DNA of 26,905 bases from a virus, in IMG/VR virus record IMGVR_UViG_3300031857_001139, positions 1-26,905 of that record. The stretch is one strand, 5' to 3'. Positions 1 through 5,880 of the stretch are shown here, piece after piece. The position numbers were made by a program, and so were the translations under genes. How positions within the stretch are numbered: position 1 is the stretch's first letter; every line of letters starts with the position of its first letter. The notes below the pieces were generated by a model. That model did not search any database. It was not told where the DNA came from and saw only the letters and a list, made by a program, of their open reading frames with translations.

Positions 1-1
1 G

Positions 2-61
2 ATTTGCCATGCGGCTCTGCGCCTACAGACTGTCTTGATGGATCATTATCAGCCTGATTGA
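2..61 (+). CDS. possible 3' end of an upstream gene (partial)
   Basis: An open frame runs in from the left edge and stops with TGA at 59-61, just before the first promoter. Frame 1 also stays open to a TGA at 55-57, so the true frame cannot be decided from so short a piece. Only the position, upstream of a promoter and on the strand of its neighbours, supports it. Confidence 0.25.
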   Translation: MCHAALRLQTVLMDHYQPD

Positions 62-80
62 AGTTTACCAAAAATAACAC

Positions 81-110
81 TTGACAAGCCTTGTAGTACT
101 TAAGTATAAT
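81..110 (+). promoter_or_regulatory. sigma70-type promoter
   Basis: TTGACA at 81-86 and TATAAT at 105-110 are both perfect consensus hexamers, 18 nt apart. The expected start is near 117. A second promoter follows about 75 nt downstream, so this is the upstream member of a tandem pair driving the 192 gene group. Confidence 0.75.
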
Positions 111-157
111 GGGGCTGTGGGGCTTTCAGATACTTGATTATTTTAATCTGGTATTAC

Positions 158-185
158 TTGACATTAGTACCAGTCCTGTTATACT
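158..185 (+). promoter_or_regulatory. promoter giving a leaderless mRNA
   Basis: TTGACA at 158-163 and TATACT at 180-185 are 16 nt apart. Only six bases separate the -10 box from the ATG at 192, so the predicted start coincides with the A of the start codon. Confidence 0.8.
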
Positions 186-191
186 GTATAC

Positions 192-413
192 ATGTTGAAA
201 GTTATTGAGTTTATCGGAGTGTTCTGTGGCATACTAGGGTCGTTCCTAGTTGCAAGAGGATTCCTAGCAGTAGGGTTTTGTCTTTTTCTCGTTTCCTCTA
301 TAGCATTGTGCTATTCAGCCGTGAAACAAAGAAATTGGAACTTGACCCTCCTACAAAGTGCATTTTTGTTTTCAAACGTGCTTGGAGTTAGTAATTATGT
401 TTTCGGAGTATAA
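192..413 (+). CDS. small integral membrane protein
   Basis: Encodes 73 aa. Hydrophobic stretches at about residues 4-21, 23-43 and 53-72 predict three membrane segments, with a short polar loop (KQRNWN) between the second and third. The arrangement loosely recalls short half-transporter-like proteins, but I do not recognise the family. The ATG lies six bases after a -10 box, so translation is probably leaderless from this promoter; no Shine-Dalgarno site is visible. The next tiny gene starts one base after the stop, suggesting co-transcription. Confidence 0.75.
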   Translation: MLKVIEFIGVFCGILGSFLVARGFLAVGFCLFLVSSIALCYSAVKQRNWNLTLLQSAFLFSNVLGVSNYVFGV

Positions 414-414
414 T

Positions 415-510
415 ATGTCCTCAGAAGTGAAACCTTTCGTTTTCGGATTTGTTTATGCACTAGCCCTGGCTGTGCTTGTCCTTGATTTGCTTGTTTGGAG
501 AGCCCTATGA
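415..510 (+). CDS. 31-aa single-pass membrane peptide
   Basis: A 31-codon frame starts at ATG 415, one base after the preceding stop, behind a GGAG-containing sequence that overlaps the upstream coding end. After a polar start (MSSEVK) nearly all of it is one hydrophobic helix ending in RAL. Its stop overlaps the next start as ATGA. The tight coupling on both sides is the main reason to believe it. Function unknown. Confidence 0.6.
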   Translation: MSSEVKPFVFGFVYALALAVLVLDLLVWRAL

Positions 511-668
511 GCCGTTTGTCCGATATTGCTATTGATATCCAGTGTGCCCTGGAAGATGGTGAACTTTCGTTTGCAGAAATTGCCGCGATTTATGAAGTAC
601 CCATTACTTGGGTCATTGAAGTGGCCGAGTGGATTCACAATGATGAATTGAAAAAACTGCAAATGTAA
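507..668 (+). CDS. small acidic protein with HTH-like pattern
   Basis: Encodes 53 aa, starting at the ATG of an ATGA overlap with the preceding gene. The segment from about residue 20 to 44 (FAEIAAIYEVPITWVIEVAEWI) has the spacing of a short helix-turn-helix, as in small phage proteins that carry a MarR/Xre-like recognition helix. It is too short to assign. DNA binding is an inference from the pattern only. Confidence 0.65.
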   Translation: MSRLSDIAIDIQCALEDGELSFAEIAAIYEVPITWVIEVAEWIHNDELKKLQM

Positions 669-682
669 TACTTTTTCTGTAC

Positions 683-711
683 TTGACATATACCGAGTTT
701 TCTGGTATAAT
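683..711 (+). promoter_or_regulatory. promoter giving a leaderless mRNA
   Basis: TTGACA at 683-688 and TATAAT at 706-711 are separated by 17 nt. The ATG of the downstream gene (719) follows after seven bases, so little or no 5' leader is expected. Confidence 0.8.
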
Positions 712-718
712 AGAATAC

Positions 719-1036
719 ATGAAAAGCAGAAAACCAAGATCCGATAGAAATCATGTCCTGTACCGTGTCACCTGTGTGGATACCGGTGATTCATACATTG
801 GTGTTACAGTAGCCAAAGGGCATGCGTTTGTAAGATCCGTCAAAGTCCGCTGGCAAAAGCATGTCAGCCGTGCTAAGTGTGAAGACAAGGCTTGGGCGTT
901 TTGTGAGGCTCTCCGTAATCTGGCCGAATGTGAATGGCGTTATGAAGTGCTGGATGTGGTTCGTGGGCGTAAACCAGCGCACCAAAGTGAGCGAGCACTA
1001 ATTGACCTGTTTGAACCAACTTTGAATACTTTTTAA
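719..1036 (+). CDS. GIY-YIG-like nuclease domain protein
   Basis: Encodes 105 aa from ATG 719; an in-frame TTG at 683 is the -35 box and is not a credible start. The segment VLYRVTCVDTGDSYIGVT (about 13-30) matches the GIY...YIG strand pair of GIY-YIG nucleases. Later come RWQKH (about 44-48), corresponding to the conserved Arg region, and SERALIDLFEPTLN near the C-terminus, corresponding to the catalytic Glu and the terminal P.LN of that fold. It is a bare domain without a DNA-binding module. It could be a free-standing homing endonuclease or a repurposed domain. Confidence 0.75.
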   Translation: MKSRKPRSDRNHVLYRVTCVDTGDSYIGVTVAKGHAFVRSVKVRWQKHVSRAKCEDKAWAFCEALRNLAECEWRYEVLDVVRGRKPAHQSERALIDLFEPTLNTF

Positions 1037-1061
1037 CTACAGCAAAAAAGTCAAGTATTCA

Positions 1062-1089
1062 TTGACAAAGGTTGAAATCCTGGTATAAT
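1062..1089 (+). promoter_or_regulatory. promoter with conserved ATAGATTGA leader
   Basis: TTGACA at 1062-1067 and TATAAT at 1084-1089 are 16 nt apart. The segment 1078-1112, from before the -10 box into the leader, is repeated identically at 2671-2705. The leader holds CATAGATTGA about 6 nt after the -10 box. Confidence 0.85.
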
Positions 1090-1114
1090 TAACCCATAGA
1101 TTGAGAGAAAAGAA

Positions 1115-1216
1115 ATGCCCGAAGTAGTAGAAACCGAAGAAGTTGCAGAAGTAGTCCCAGAAAATGAAATGTCGGACTACCAGTACATGATGAGTTGTCT
1201 TTACGATAACGATTGA
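1115..1216 (+). CDS. 33-aa highly acidic peptide
   Basis: A short frame beginning at the first ATG after the promoter and conserved leader. About a third of its residues are Glu or Asp (MPEVVETEEVAEVVPENEM...). A strongly negative small early phage protein could be a DNA mimic or a binding inhibitor, but nothing shows this directly. The start is fixed by the promoter position; only a weak AGAAA precedes the ATG. Confidence 0.6.
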   Translation: MPEVVETEEVAEVVPENEMSDYQYMMSCLYDND

Positions 1217-1230
1217 AAAAGGAACAGAAA

Positions 1231-1470
1231 ATGACAAACCTCCAGATTACTCTAGCCAACTTGCAAAGCGAGTACCAGCGGAATGCAGAAATTAACAAGT
1301 CCCTGCGAGTGCAGATCCAAGACTTGAAATTTCAGGTCGTAAAGGAAAAAGCGTTTGCTAAGGTCTTGCGTCAAAGCGCCAAGTCCCAAAAGATAGCGGC
1401 CCGTGAAGCTAAAAAAGCGGCTCGGATTGAAGCCTTGGAAAAGAAATTAATGGCGCTTAGAATGCGCTGA
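1231..1470 (+). CDS. basic coiled-coil protein
   Basis: Encodes 79 aa from ATG 1231, preceded by GGAAC at good spacing; a TTG at 1213 in the same frame is less likely. Nearly the whole sequence is helical and heptad-like, with a very Lys/Arg/Ala-rich second half (KSQKIAAREAKKAARIEALEKK). It is probably a dimeric coiled coil, possibly binding nucleic acid through its basic face. It shares the 1062 promoter with the acidic 33-aa peptide directly upstream. No family recognised. Confidence 0.7.
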   Translation: MTNLQITLANLQSEYQRNAEINKSLRVQIQDLKFQVVKEKAFAKVLRQSAKSQKIAAREAKKAARIEALEKKLMALRMR

Positions 1471-1481
1471 AGGAGTTTATT

Positions 1482-1709
1482 GTGAATGATTTTGTTTTTA
1501 GAGATTTTGTAACCGTTGCAGATATGATGGCCGCACTGTCCGCATTGCCGCCTGATGCAAAACTGGTGATGACCCATTCTGGTTATTACTGTTACAACGA
1601 GTTGGCCGAAGTGTGTCTGCCGGAAGCATACACCATGGATGACGCCGAAGGCGGTCTTTCCGAAGGCGAAGTAGTGTATCGGCTGGGCCATTCGCACCAG
1701 TCTTATTGA
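1482..1709 (+). CDS. hypothetical phage protein, GTG start
   Basis: Encodes 75 aa. The start is GTG 1482, chosen because AAGGAG lies six bases upstream. The order FVTVADMMAALSALPPDAKLVM near the N-terminus, followed by a YCYNELAEVCLPEAY segment, looks like a small alpha/beta fold, but I recognise no family. It ends just before a 190-nt noncoding structured stretch. Confidence 0.7.
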   Translation: MNDFVFRDFVTVADMMAALSALPPDAKLVMTHSGYYCYNELAEVCLPEAYTMDDAEGGLSEGEVVYRLGHSHQSY

Positions 1710-1901
1710 TTGATTTCCTGATGCTAGGCAGGTCAAGGCCTAGCAGTCCTATCCCAAGGATCACCGATACTAGAATATCGGGCCGATGAGCATTGCAAGC
1801 CTTACCACGGGTGCCAATGGACGAGAATTTGGGAAGCAGTAGTTAGCAGTGGGAGACTTTGGTCGGCCCAGGTAAAACTGGGATTTCCTCTAATCCTTTT
1901 A
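1710..1901 (+). ncRNA. structured noncoding stretch upstream of HNH gene
   Basis: No gene fits this 190-nt gap, but it folds readily. Perfect stems are 1722-1729 with 1738-1745 (8 bp), 1764-1769 with 1776-1781 (6 bp), 1780-1786 with 1863-1869 (7 bp, long range) and 1791-1795 with 1815-1819. An alternative 5-bp hairpin at 1867-1882 competes with the long-range stem. Its place directly before a homing-endonuclease gene suggests an intron remnant or an endonuclease-associated RNA element. It could also be an mRNA leader. Confidence 0.45.
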
Positions 1902-2360
1902 ATGAGTATTGAAATGAGTAAAGTTAAAAAAATTCCCGGTTTTGAGAATTATTCCGTGTCCTCCGAGGGTACGGTATCCTCTAGATTCCGAGAATTGAAA
2001 CCTTCCACGTCCACTGGATATGCTAGTGTAACGATATCTAATGGTAAAGAAAAACGAAACTTGCAAATCCATCGTTTGGTGGCTAAACTTTTTATTCGGA
2101 ATCCAAAAAATCTGGAGATTGTGAACCACATTGATGGCAATAAACTGAACAATGATGTATCCAATCTGGAATGGGTTGACCGCAAGGGTAATGCTCGGCA
2201 CTATGAAAAAGAGTTAGCCCCAAAACTCCGAGCCGAGCGTAAAGCGAAAAAAGAAAATGATATGAAAGCTAGGTTGTCAATTGTGAATTTTTCGCATTCC
2301 GCTTGTACTAGCAATCCTGAGTTGTTTCACTCAATTTACAAGACGGTGATGGAGATTTAA
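1902..2360 (+). CDS. NUMOD4/HNH homing endonuclease
   Basis: Encodes 152 aa. The N-terminal IPGFENYSVSSEGTV (about 11-25) is the typical NUMOD4 opening. VNHIDGNKLNNDVSNLEWV (about 79-97) is the HNH_3 core, with the metal- and catalysis-related His followed by the conserved Asn residues. The C-terminal third is Lys/Ala-rich and helical. Free-standing HNH endonucleases of this type spread by cutting phage alleles that lack them. The start may instead be ATG 1914; neither ATG has a strong ribosome site. The preceding structured stretch may belong to the same mobile unit. Confidence 0.85.
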   Translation: MSIEMSKVKKIPGFENYSVSSEGTVSSRFRELKPSTSTGYASVTISNGKEKRNLQIHRLVAKLFIRNPKNLEIVNHIDGNKLNNDVSNLEWVDRKGNARHYEKELAPKLRAERKAKKENDMKARLSIVNFSHSACTSNPELFHSIYKTVMEI

Positions 2361-2373
2361 TAAGGAGAACAAA

Positions 2374-2625
2374 ATGGAACGATATAAACAAGTGCTCCGT
2401 ATCCAGCGGTTGCTCTTGGGCGAAGTAGACCACGAAGTCACGGTTAGGAATATCAATGGCAGATACCACTGCCGAGTTTTTACTAATGGTGAATTGAACC
2501 AAGAAGCCGTTTGCTATAGTAAGCGAAACATTGGTTACACTTGCCGCAGCCTTTTGCGTTGGGAAGATAAGTGTGGAAACCTGAGTGCTTTTGCTGGAGC
2601 CGCACGTAAACGGCTGAATACTTGA
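2374..2625 (+). CDS. hypothetical protein
   Basis: Encodes 83 aa with an excellent AAGGAG site (AAGGAGAACAAA before ATG 2374). It is rich in Arg and beta-prone, with three Cys residues spread through the second half. It follows the HNH gene by 13 bp, so it is probably read from upstream transcripts. No family recognised. Confidence 0.7.
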   Translation: MERYKQVLRIQRLLLGEVDHEVTVRNINGRYHCRVFTNGELNQEAVCYSKRNIGYTCRSLLRWEDKCGNLSAFAGAARKRLNT

Positions 2626-2654
2626 CTGGAAAAACTGAGAACTTTTGTAATATA

Positions 2655-2682
2655 TTGACAAATCTTGGATTCCTGGTATAAT
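2655..2682 (+). promoter_or_regulatory. promoter with conserved ATAGATTGA leader
   Basis: TTGACA at 2655-2660 and TATAAT at 2677-2682, 16-nt spacer. The segment 2671-2705 is identical to 1078-1112, so this is a duplicated promoter-leader cassette. Confidence 0.85.
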
Positions 2683-2713
2683 TAACCCATAGATTGAGAG
2701 AAAAGGAAAAAAG

Positions 2714-2935
2714 ATGAATTACGGAATGTTCTCGGATGAAGGAAACCTTGCTGTTCATGGTATCGTGTTGTACCATAAAGCGGTTAAAAGCCCTTGGCTA
2801 GTTGTCTATCAAAACCTGTGTGACTTGGCTGCAAGCAACCGGGACATGTTTGGTGAAGCTACCGACACCGAAGTGCGTGATTGTGTGTATGGCGCTATTG
2901 GTGCTGATAAGCGCGGCGAGTGCTTCTATGTGTGA
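2714..2935 (+). CDS. hypothetical protein
   Basis: Encodes 73 aa, first gene after the duplicated promoter cassette, with AAGGAAAAAAG before ATG 2714. The sequence is mixed alpha/beta with two Cys residues and looks soluble. The last codons overlap the next gene by 8 bp, so the two are translationally coupled. No family recognised. Confidence 0.7.
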   Translation: MNYGMFSDEGNLAVHGIVLYHKAVKSPWLVVYQNLCDLAASNRDMFGEATDTEVRDCVYGAIGADKRGECFYV

Positions 2936-3113
2936 AGCCTTTAGAGGATATAAAGATATTCCTAGCCAGGTCGTGGCTAGTGACTTGAAATCCAAGGGTA
3001 TCACTCAGTATAGTTGGTATCCTGCAAATGGATGCATTGGTGTTACATACGGAAATGTTAGTTGTTACTATTATGTCCGTGACGGTAAAATTGTGGATAT
3101 TATTTTTGATTGA
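2928..3113 (+). CDS. hypothetical protein
   Basis: Encodes 61 aa from ATG 2928, overlapping the preceding gene by 8 bp. A longer in-frame extension to 2802 would overlap that gene almost completely and is rejected. It contains a YPANGCIGVTYGNVSCYYYVRDGKIVDI-type run that reads as a small beta-sheet protein with two Cys. Function unknown. Confidence 0.65.
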   Translation: MCEAFRGYKDIPSQVVASDLKSKGITQYSWYPANGCIGVTYGNVSCYYYVRDGKIVDIIFD

Positions 3114-3121
3114 GGTTCTCC

Positions 3122-3415
3122 ATGTCTAAATTGTACATTTTCACTCAGAATTACGAGAATTACGGCTCGGAGAATGATCCTTACTGGAAACCGAAGGGTG
3201 GTTCGGATTACTTTGTGTATGATTTTGATGGCGATGAGGCTACAACCATCATGCTGGTCCGTGACCAAATTGAGTGCGATAACCCGTTTTATCGGTCACA
3301 AATCGCTGGCTGGGAAGTAGTACCTAATAACTACCTTACAGAATTTGAGCAGAATCAACTGGACTACGAAGGAAGTATTCGTTTTCCAGCCCGTGTCATT
3401 TCCGCAACAAAGTAA
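3122..3415 (+). CDS. hypothetical phage protein
   Basis: Encodes 97 aa from ATG 3122, preceded by TGAGG at useful spacing; an upstream in-frame start at 3110 lies inside the previous gene. The opening KLYIFTQNYENYG, followed by WKPKGGSDY, is a pattern seen in uncharacterised small phage proteins. It is acidic and soluble. I cannot assign a function. Confidence 0.75.
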   Translation: MSKLYIFTQNYENYGSENDPYWKPKGGSDYFVYDFDGDEATTIMLVRDQIECDNPFYRSQIAGWEVVPNNYLTEFEQNQLDYEGSIRFPARVISATK

Positions 3416-3423
3416 AAAACCGC

Positions 3424-3451
3424 TTGACATTCTTACCAGGCCTGTTATACT
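3424..3451 (+). promoter_or_regulatory. promoter with conserved ATAGATTGA leader
   Basis: TTGACA at 3424-3429 and TATACT at 3446-3451, 16-nt spacer, followed by TCATAGATTGATAG and a GAAGGAAAG ribosome site before the ATG at 3488. Confidence 0.85.
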
Positions 3452-3487
3452 ATATTCATAGATTGATAGAAAAGTGAAGGAAAGAAA

Positions 3488-3571
3488 ATGTTGTTAGTCC
3501 TCTTAGGTGTTTTTGTTGCTCTGGTTCTTACCGGAGTTGTTGTTGGTTCTTCCGTAACTTCTTTGGGATAA
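3488..3571 (+). CDS. 27-aa hydrophobic membrane peptide
   Basis: The first ATG after a strong promoter and good ribosome site opens a 27-codon frame that is one hydrophobic helix (MLLVLLGVFVALVLTGVVVG) with a short polar tail. It is likely a single-pass inner-membrane peptide. The next gene starts three bases after its stop. Confidence 0.6.
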   Translation: MLLVLLGVFVALVLTGVVVGSSVTSLG

Positions 3572-3574
3572 ATC

Positions 3575-3847
3575 ATGCGTACCAAGACAATCATAGAAGG
3601 TTTTAAGAATTCTCAGAAATTCCGTGTTATCTTCAAAGGTGACGGGTCTGAGAATGACATTGGTTTTTATATGACGGTCCAGCAAATGACGGAACAATTC
3701 GCCACTGTGATGGCGCGGTGCATTTGCTGGGAAGCGTTGATTCAGTTATCATACGAACGCCGTATGGCCGATGCTACACGGAAACCCATTCCTACGGGTC
3801 TTGGCACTACAATTCGTGGCAAGCAAGTGCAAGTAGATTTGGTCTAA
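3575..3847 (+). CDS. hypothetical protein
   Basis: Encodes 90 aa, immediately downstream of the membrane peptide. It has an N-terminal basic part, a central helical segment (VQQMTEQFATVMARCICWEALIQLSYERRM) and a C-terminal beta-like tail. No motif recognised. It is probably co-transcribed from the 3424 promoter. Confidence 0.7.
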   Translation: MRTKTIIEGFKNSQKFRVIFKGDGSENDIGFYMTVQQMTEQFATVMARCICWEALIQLSYERRMADATRKPIPTGLGTTIRGKQVQVDLV

Positions 3848-3856
3848 GGAAATATC

Positions 3857-4036
3857 ATGGACAAAGCGATACAGGAATTCTTAGCATCTGGCGGTAAAAT
3901 TGTGAAGTGTAAACCACGTGCTCCGCGCAAGGGTGAAAAAACTTGGACGGCCAGTAAATACTCTATTGCCAACATTGGCGCTAAAGCTATGGCGACTGGA
4001 TCACGTGGAATTAAAGCAACGAGGGATTATGTTTAA
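3857..4036 (+). CDS. 59-aa basic protein
   Basis: Encodes 59 aa from ATG 3857, with AAGGAAAT just upstream. The protein is rich in Lys/Arg (KCKPRAPRKGEKTW) and Ala, so nucleic-acid binding is possible. It overlaps the next gene by 8 bp. Confidence 0.6.
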   Translation: MDKAIQEFLASGGKIVKCKPRAPRKGEKTWTASKYSIANIGAKAMATGSRGIKATRDYV

Positions 4037-4553
4037 TATTGAATACATTGAAGTGGATCAACCCGTGAAACATGCTCGGGAGATTGTGTCGGATTTGCTG
4101 GATTCTCGCTGGCTTGATTGTGGTGCCTTTGCTAATGTGTACCGCTTTGAAGATGAAATTCTCAAGGTTTTTGAGGATGACAAAGGCTACCTAGCGTACC
4201 TGGAAGCATTGTCTAAGCTGGAGAAGCCGAATTCCTATGCGCCCGTGATTAACTATGTCAAGGTGTTTACAAGCGGTAAAAAGTCGGTTGGACTTGTGTC
4301 CATGGAGCCGTTGATAGCCTGCAGTAAATTACGAGGCGACAAATACAAGGATTTTCGGAAGACTGTGGGTCAGATTAGCAATTATTTTGATGGTAGCAAA
4401 AAGTATGAAATTCCTGAGGAACTTGTAACATTGCGTAACCTTATCAAGGATGCGAAAAAAGTGACACGGCGGATTTGCTATGATATCCATACCGGTAATG
4501 TCATGTTGCGGGCGAACAACACTTTGGTCGTTACTGACCCTCTAGCATATTGA
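4029..4553 (+). CDS. kinase-fold protein (short, degenerate)
   Basis: Encodes 174 aa from ATG 4029; an in-frame extension to 3918 would overlap the preceding gene. CGAFANVYRFEDEILKVF (about 31-48) resembles the Gly-rich loop and ATP-binding Lys (K46) of protein or aminoglycoside kinases. YDIHTGNVMLR (151-161) resembles the catalytic Asp (D152) and Asn (N157), and VVTDP places D170 at the metal-binding Asp position. The activation segment and most of the C-lobe are missing, because the protein ends right after that Asp. Similar short D-x4-N proteins occur in many phages without known function. Activity is uncertain. Confidence 0.7.
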   Translation: MFNIEYIEVDQPVKHAREIVSDLLDSRWLDCGAFANVYRFEDEILKVFEDDKGYLAYLEALSKLEKPNSYAPVINYVKVFTSGKKSVGLVSMEPLIACSKLRGDKYKDFRKTVGQISNYFDGSKKYEIPEELVTLRNLIKDAKKVTRRICYDIHTGNVMLRANNTLVVTDPLAY

Positions 4554-4578
4554 CATGGTACTGGTTTTATCGTATAAT
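4550..4578 (+). promoter_or_regulatory. promoter giving a leaderless mRNA
   Basis: TTGACA at 4550-4555 overlaps the stop codon of the upstream gene. TATAAT is at 4573-4578 (17-nt spacer) and the ATG follows seven bases later at 4586. Confidence 0.8.
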
Positions 4579-4585
4579 TAAAGAT

Positions 4586-4837
4586 ATGAACAAGATTTTT
4601 ATTTCCCGTAAGACGGAATTGCGACACGGTTATTTTGTGATTCCTTTTGTATGTTCCGACTTAGCCAATGTTGATACTGATTTATCGCATTTGGATAGGT
4701 CTGATTTAGATAATAGAAAACTTGCGGATGCATCGGTTAGGATCCGTGCAAAAATGCTAACCCTTGGTTATGAAGTTGAGGCTGTAAACTTCCGCAATAT
4801 GAGTATTTCCGCTCGGTACCAAAGTTTTGTAGTATAA
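4586..4837 (+). CDS. hypothetical protein, leaderless start
   Basis: Encodes 83 aa from ATG 4586. An in-frame TTG at 4550 is the promoter's own -35 box and is rejected. It has two beta-like ends around a polar middle (LSHLDRSDLDNRKLADASVRIRAKM). Its TAA overlaps the next ATG, so it heads a run of coupled small genes. No family recognised. Confidence 0.7.
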   Translation: MNKIFISRKTELRHGYFVIPFVCSDLANVDTDLSHLDRSDLDNRKLADASVRIRAKMLTLGYEVEAVNFRNMSISARYQSFVV

Positions 4838-5058
4838 TGATGAATGAACAAATAAAACAATTTATTGAACAGTCTCAAAAAGTTGTCGGATATACTGATG
4901 GCGGGTATACTGAAATCAAAGCATTAGACCCAGAAAAATTCGCCCTGTTGCTTGTTCGGGAATGTATTTGGGAAGTGGTCAAAGACAATGAAGTTCCACA
5001 TAACATTCAAGTATTGATTGGTGAGAGATTTAAACAACATTTCGGAGTTGAAGAATGA
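4837..5058 (+). CDS. small paralogous family protein, copy 1
   Basis: Encodes 73 aa. It has the layout shared by six genes here: an N-terminal MNE.I..[FL].EQ helix, a middle ..KFA.L.VRE[CX].. helix (here EKFALLLVRECIWEVV) and a C-terminal ..K.HFGVEE. Such proteins are frequent, often multi-copy, hypotheticals in large phages; no function is known to me. It overlaps both neighbours by 1-4 bp. Confidence 0.75.
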   Translation: MMNEQIKQFIEQSQKVVGYTDGGYTEIKALDPEKFALLLVRECIWEVVKDNEVPHNIQVLIGERFKQHFGVEE

Positions 5059-5270
5059 TGCACGGAATGAACAAACCGATTAAGAAACTTTGGAAAAAAG
5101 CTGGCGGATACTATGATAAGACCAATAAACAATACATCATTGATGATCCAGGAAAATTTGCAGATTTTATTATTTTAAAATGTTATGACATATGTGATGA
5201 ATATCGTGAATTGGGTAGCGGTGAAACTTGTGCTGGTGAAATTATAATGTATTTTGGAGCAGAAGAATGA
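5055..5270 (+). CDS. small paralogous family protein, copy 2
   Basis: Encodes 71 aa, starting in the stop of copy 1. It keeps the N-terminal helix, the GKFADFIILKCYDIC equivalent of the central helix and the terminal YFGAEE. It is more diverged than the other copies. Either of two close ATGs could be the start. Confidence 0.7.
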   Translation: MMHGMNKPIKKLWKKAGGYYDKTNKQYIIDDPGKFADFIILKCYDICDEYRELGSGETCAGEIIMYFGAEE

Positions 5271-5473
5271 ATGGCCGAATTCAAGAATTGGTCAAACAGG
5301 TCTATGGTTCACAAGCAACCGAACAAGAAATGAAGTTAGCCTATTTGATTATTCGGGAATGTAGAGATATTGTAGGTAAGACAAGGGACCAAGCGATTGA
5401 AGAAGAATGGAATGTGGATGAAGCCATGTCTACAGCAATGTTTGATATTGAAGATTATTTTGGAGTTAAATAA
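5267..5473 (+). CDS. small paralogous family protein, copy 3
   Basis: Encodes 68 aa, starting in the ATGA overlap with copy 2. MNGRIQELVKQVYG, LAYLIIRECRDIV and the terminal DYFGVK match the family plan. This tail lacks the final EE. Its TAA shares a base with the next ATG. Confidence 0.7.
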   Translation: MNGRIQELVKQVYGSQATEQEMKLAYLIIRECRDIVGKTRDQAIEEEWNVDEAMSTAMFDIEDYFGVK

Positions 5474-5694
5474 TGGAAAACATTAAGGTATTTGTTGTCG
5501 TAAGAGATGAAGAATCAGAATCTTCTTCCGAAATTCTTGGTGTCTTTTCTAATAGAGTGGATGCACAAATGTATGTGTATGATGCTATTCATACCGAATT
5601 TGATATTGATGATGATATTCCTGATGAGGAATTGTTTGATGAAATCGCTGGGTCTGGTATTAACTTCACAATTGAAAGTCATTACTTGAGGTAA
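5473..5694 (+). CDS. acidic hypothetical protein
   Basis: Encodes 73 aa. The first strand KVFVVVRDEE, then EILGVFSNRVDAQMYVYDAI, resembles the small beta-alpha proteins that phages use as sequence-divergent accessory factors. The second half is very acidic (DIDDDIPDEELFDEI). It overlaps the preceding gene by one base. Function unknown. Confidence 0.7.
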   Translation: MENIKVFVVVRDEESESSSEILGVFSNRVDAQMYVYDAIHTEFDIDDDIPDEELFDEIAGSGINFTIESHYLR

Positions 5695-5697
5695 AAT

Positions 5698-5874
5698 ATG
5701 ATTAGAATAATCCTAGCTTTTGTTATTGTTTTTGTATTGTTCTTTTTCGGTATTCAGTACCTACGGAATATGTCCGGGAAAGAATCGTGGAGTTTGATAA
5801 AACTCTTGACATATAGTGCGGTCTGTGCTATACTTACTTTCGGTAGTTTAGTTGCTCTTGTGGTACTTTTTTAA
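5698..5874 (+). CDS. 58-aa two-helix membrane protein
   Basis: A complete frame from ATG 5698, three bases after the previous stop, with GAGG just upstream. Hydrophobic helices span about residues 2-20 and 41-58, joined by a polar loop (NMSGKESWSL). Its coding region contains the promoter for the lipoprotein gene that follows. Confidence 0.65.
   Translation: MIRIILAFVIVFVLFFFGIQYLRNMSGKESWSLIKLLTYSAVCAILTFGSLVALVVLF
5806..5834 (+). promoter_or_regulatory. promoter inside a coding region
   Basis: TTGACA at 5806-5811 and TATACT at 5829-5834 (17-nt spacer), with an upstream TG giving an extended -10 box. It sits within the two-helix membrane gene and would transcribe the SPFH lipoprotein. Confidence 0.75.
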
Positions 5875-5880
5875 GGATAT

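Noticed and set aside
2802-2927. N-terminal extension of the 2928 gene to 2802
   Set aside because: It would overlap the better supported 2714-2935 gene over nearly its full second half; ATG 2928 gives the usual short overlap.
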